Source: Sneathiella sp. P13V-1 | Lineage (GTDB): Bacteria; Pseudomonadota; Alphaproteobacteria; Sneathiellales; Sneathiellaceae | DNA: 64,000 bases | NCBI RefSeq assembly: GCF_015143595.1 | Contig: NZ_WYEU01000002.1 | Coordinates: 806,001 to 870,000, forward strand | Direction of reading: 5' to 3' | Shown here: positions 62,753 to 64,000 of the stretch, in pieces | Numbering within the stretch: position 1 is the first letter of the stretch | How the letters are laid out: every line of letters begins with the position of its first letter | Position numbers and translations under genes: made by a program | The notes under the pieces: model-generated | What the model was told of the DNA's origin: nothing | Seen by the model: only the letters and a program-made list of their open reading frames with translations | Databases searched by the model: none

Positions 62753-62856
62753 GAATGTCCACCTCCCAGTGAAGATTGGATTTATCTTAAAATCCAATTG
62801 CGTCAAAGAAAAGTCACCATTTAGGCTCGGGGTGGAAAAAAATAGACGACAGAATC

Positions 62857-62894
62857 AAAAAAGCCTCTCAAGTTTATGACTTGAAAGGCTTTTT
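62857..62894 (-). terminator. Terminator of the tRNA-Pro transcript
   Basis: On the minus strand, AAAAAGCCTTTCAAGT, loop CATAA, ACTTGAGAGGCTTTTTT forms a long stem with one mismatch and a T run, directly after tRNA-Pro. Confidence 0.85.
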
Positions 62895-62896
62895 GA

Positions 62897-62973
62897 TGGT
62901 CGGGGCAGCAAGATTCGAACTTGCGACCTCTCGCTCCCAAAGCGAGCGCACTACCAGGCTGTGCTATGCCCCG
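62897..62973 (-). tRNA. tRNA-Pro (anticodon UGG)
   Basis: On the minus strand, acceptor CGGGGCA pairs with TGCCCCG. The anticodon arm CTCGC-TTTGGGA-GCGAG carries TGG, the T loop is GTTCGAATC, and CCA is encoded at the 3' end. It decodes CCA and related codons. Confidence 0.95.
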
Positions 62974-63068
62974 TCGGTGGCGTGGCGCATGATTTAAACC
63001 ATAGTTCGTAACCCTGCAAGCGATTTTAAAAAAAAATTCAAATTTTTTTCGTTTTCATCCAAGAACGG

Positions 63069-63497
63069 CTATTTTCTGGGCCTCAGGAAATTGAATATCG
63101 CATCTGCCTTAAATATTGCACGGTGGCCAACCCTTAATTCTCCGCGTGCAAATGCGAGACTTCGAGTCTCTCTTACCAGTTCGCAATGTGCCTCAATCCA
63201 ATCCCCTTTTCGGGCAGGAAGAAGAAACTCAGAATTCATTTTGAGAGTGACGCCTCGTTTATCAGAAGCATGGAAGATTGTTCTGGCAAGCGCCGAATCC
63301 ATAAAAGTCATCAACATGCCCCCATGAACAAAATTGAGACCATTTAGATGGCGATCATCAACTCGAAAGCCCCGGATGATTTCAGAACCCACTCTTTTTT
63401 CATAAAAGGGGCCATTTCGTATGGTAAACTCTCCTCGCCCATCACCTTGAACATATCCTTCTGGAATATTATCCATTGGGGTTTCAGTCTTTTTCAT
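63069..63497 (-). CDS. PaaI-type hotdog thioesterase family protein
   Basis: A 142-residue hotdog protein: FRVDDRHLNGLNFVHGGMLM is the active-site loop and helix start, then GVTLKMNSEFLLPARKGD and a closing VGHRAIFKADAIFNFL. It probably hydrolyses an acyl-CoA. ATG 63497 with AGGA upstream is chosen; the frame to 63602 overlaps the DUF192 gene. A DUF192 gene lies just upstream. Confidence 0.82.
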   Translation of the reverse strand: MKKTETPMDNIPEGYVQGDGRGEFTIRNGPFYEKRVGSEIIRGFRVDDRHLNGLNFVHGGMLMTFMDSALARTIFHASDKRGVTLKMNSEFLLPARKGDWIEAHCELVRETRSLAFARGELRVGHRAIFKADAIFNFLRPRK

Positions 63498-63514
63498 TCT
63501 TGTTATCCTGAATA

Positions 63515-63979
63515 TCAATCTCGCAGGGAATGATAGGTCAAAATGTCTCCAACCTGCATCCCCTTTTTTCCGGCGAAGCCCCCCGGAACCTCCAACACCC
63601 ATCTAACCGGAGTTCCTGACGTGATCGTTGTCAAATCGTGAGGTATAGCATTTTCATGTATCTTAACAACTATCCCTTCGGTATCCGCAAAAACCATATC
63701 CAAGGGGATCAGCGTATTCTTCATCCAGAAATAAACAATTGTCGGTTTTTCGAAATCGAATAGCATCCCAGACCCTTCGGCAAGTTCTGTCCGATACATA
63801 AGCCCTTCGGATCTTTCCTCTGGTGATTTGGCAAGCTCAACATGGACGGTAACCTCTCTATTCTCACCAGATACAACCACCCTACCGTTTTCAGCTGTGG
63901 CCGAGGATGAAAAGAAAAAACATGCGAACAGAATACCCAAAAAAAGAGAGCCATAATTCTGCAATAAATACTTTGCCAT
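63515..63979 (-). CDS. DUF192 family exported protein
   Basis: A 154-residue protein with a signal peptide (ending SATA, residue ~29) and the DUF192 signature GLMYRTELAEGSGMLFDF, WMKNTLIPLDMVFAD and a late VLEVPGGFAGKKGMQVGD. Function unknown; it is often envelope-associated. It precedes the thioesterase gene by 17 bases, so the two may be co-transcribed. The last 21 bases of the window hold nothing recognisable. Confidence 0.88.
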   Translation of the reverse strand: MAKYLLQNYGSLFLGILFACFFFSSSATAENGRVVVSGENREVTVHVELAKSPEERSEGLMYRTELAEGSGMLFDFEKPTIVYFWMKNTLIPLDMVFADTEGIVVKIHENAIPHDLTTITSGTPVRWVLEVPGGFAGKKGMQVGDILTYHSLRD

Positions 63980-64000
63980 CAGAATTTGTATCCTTATATT

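Noticed and set aside
1-64000. CRISPR arrays, insertion sequences, prophage or toxin-antitoxin loci
   Set aside because: I saw no regularly spaced repeats, no transposase or integrase motifs, no phage structural genes and no paired small toxin/antitoxin frames. The only tandem repeat is the znuA His loop.

Overview
The window is chromosomal DNA of an alphaproteobacterium, most likely a marine, non-phototrophic heterotroph of the Rhodospirillales/Sneathiellales/Kiloniellales type. This rests on alphaproteobacterial gene orders (mltB-rlpA-dac-tmk-holB-tatD-MBL; sdhE-mfd beside recG and DUF502), an NDUFS4-type complex I subunit, a Zur box of alphaproteobacterial form and a moderate G+C (high 40s by eye). 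The genus cannot be fixed from the sequence. I see no phage, plasmid, insertion sequence or CRISPR array.

Layout. 1-9 kb: the end of recX, then solitary metabolic genes (SDR, VOC protein, OYE-type oxidoreductase, alpha/beta hydrolase, crotonase, LysR regulator, nitronate-monooxygenase-like enzyme), a TPR lipoprotein and an orphan periplasmic binding protein. 8.4-15.5 kb: a tightly packed leftward run for cell-wall and replication housekeeping (mltB, rlpA, D,D-carboxypeptidase, tmk, holB, tatD, PhnP-like MBL, GNAT); metG, which often sits between holB and tatD, is absent. 15.7-18.3 kb: tRNA-Ser(UGA), a broken HxlR regulator gene, a DEAD-box helicase with a long leader, and a DUF1203 gene.

18.4-29.4 kb is the main accessory locus: a ten-gene leftward operon with a divergent GntR regulator and a near-perfect 26-bp palindrome between them. 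It encodes a polar amino-acid ABC importer (binding protein, two permeases, ATPase), an HpcD-like deaminase, a semialdehyde dehydrogenase, a D-amino-acid dehydrogenase, a Cys/Cys hydroxyproline 2-epimerase, a second proline-racemase-family enzyme with Ser/Thr in place of both cysteines, and an Fe-S L-serine dehydratase. Together they make a complete import-to-2-oxoglutarate route for trans-4-hydroxy-L-proline, plus two enzymes whose exact substrates are open.

29.4-37.6 kb: Zur-controlled znuA with a 29-histidine loop and no znuBC, a DUF2946 protein, an FtsH-family protease, an FAD monooxygenase, an SDR, a degenerate PleD-like protein and a DsbA/FrnE-like protein. 37.6-44.3 kb: mfd, sdhE, recG and DUF502. 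44.5-49.8 kb: a PAS histidine kinase, an SDR, a stand-alone Lrp/AsnC effector domain and an apparently active diguanylate cyclase, with two gene-free stretches carrying terminators and nested inverted repeats. 49.9-53.7 kb: paaG-paaI-paaJ-paaK, the activation and beta-oxidation part of phenylacetate degradation, without the epoxidase or ring-opening genes. 53.7-64 kb: DUF2461, a zinc alcohol dehydrogenase, pirin, a possible 2OG-Fe(II) oxygenase, two LysR regulators, a tautomerase, tRNA-Arg(UCU), an NDUFS4-like subunit, a PA14 protein, tRNA-Pro(UGG), a hotdog thioesterase and a DUF192 protein.

All functions are read from motifs and neighbourhood; no database search was run.
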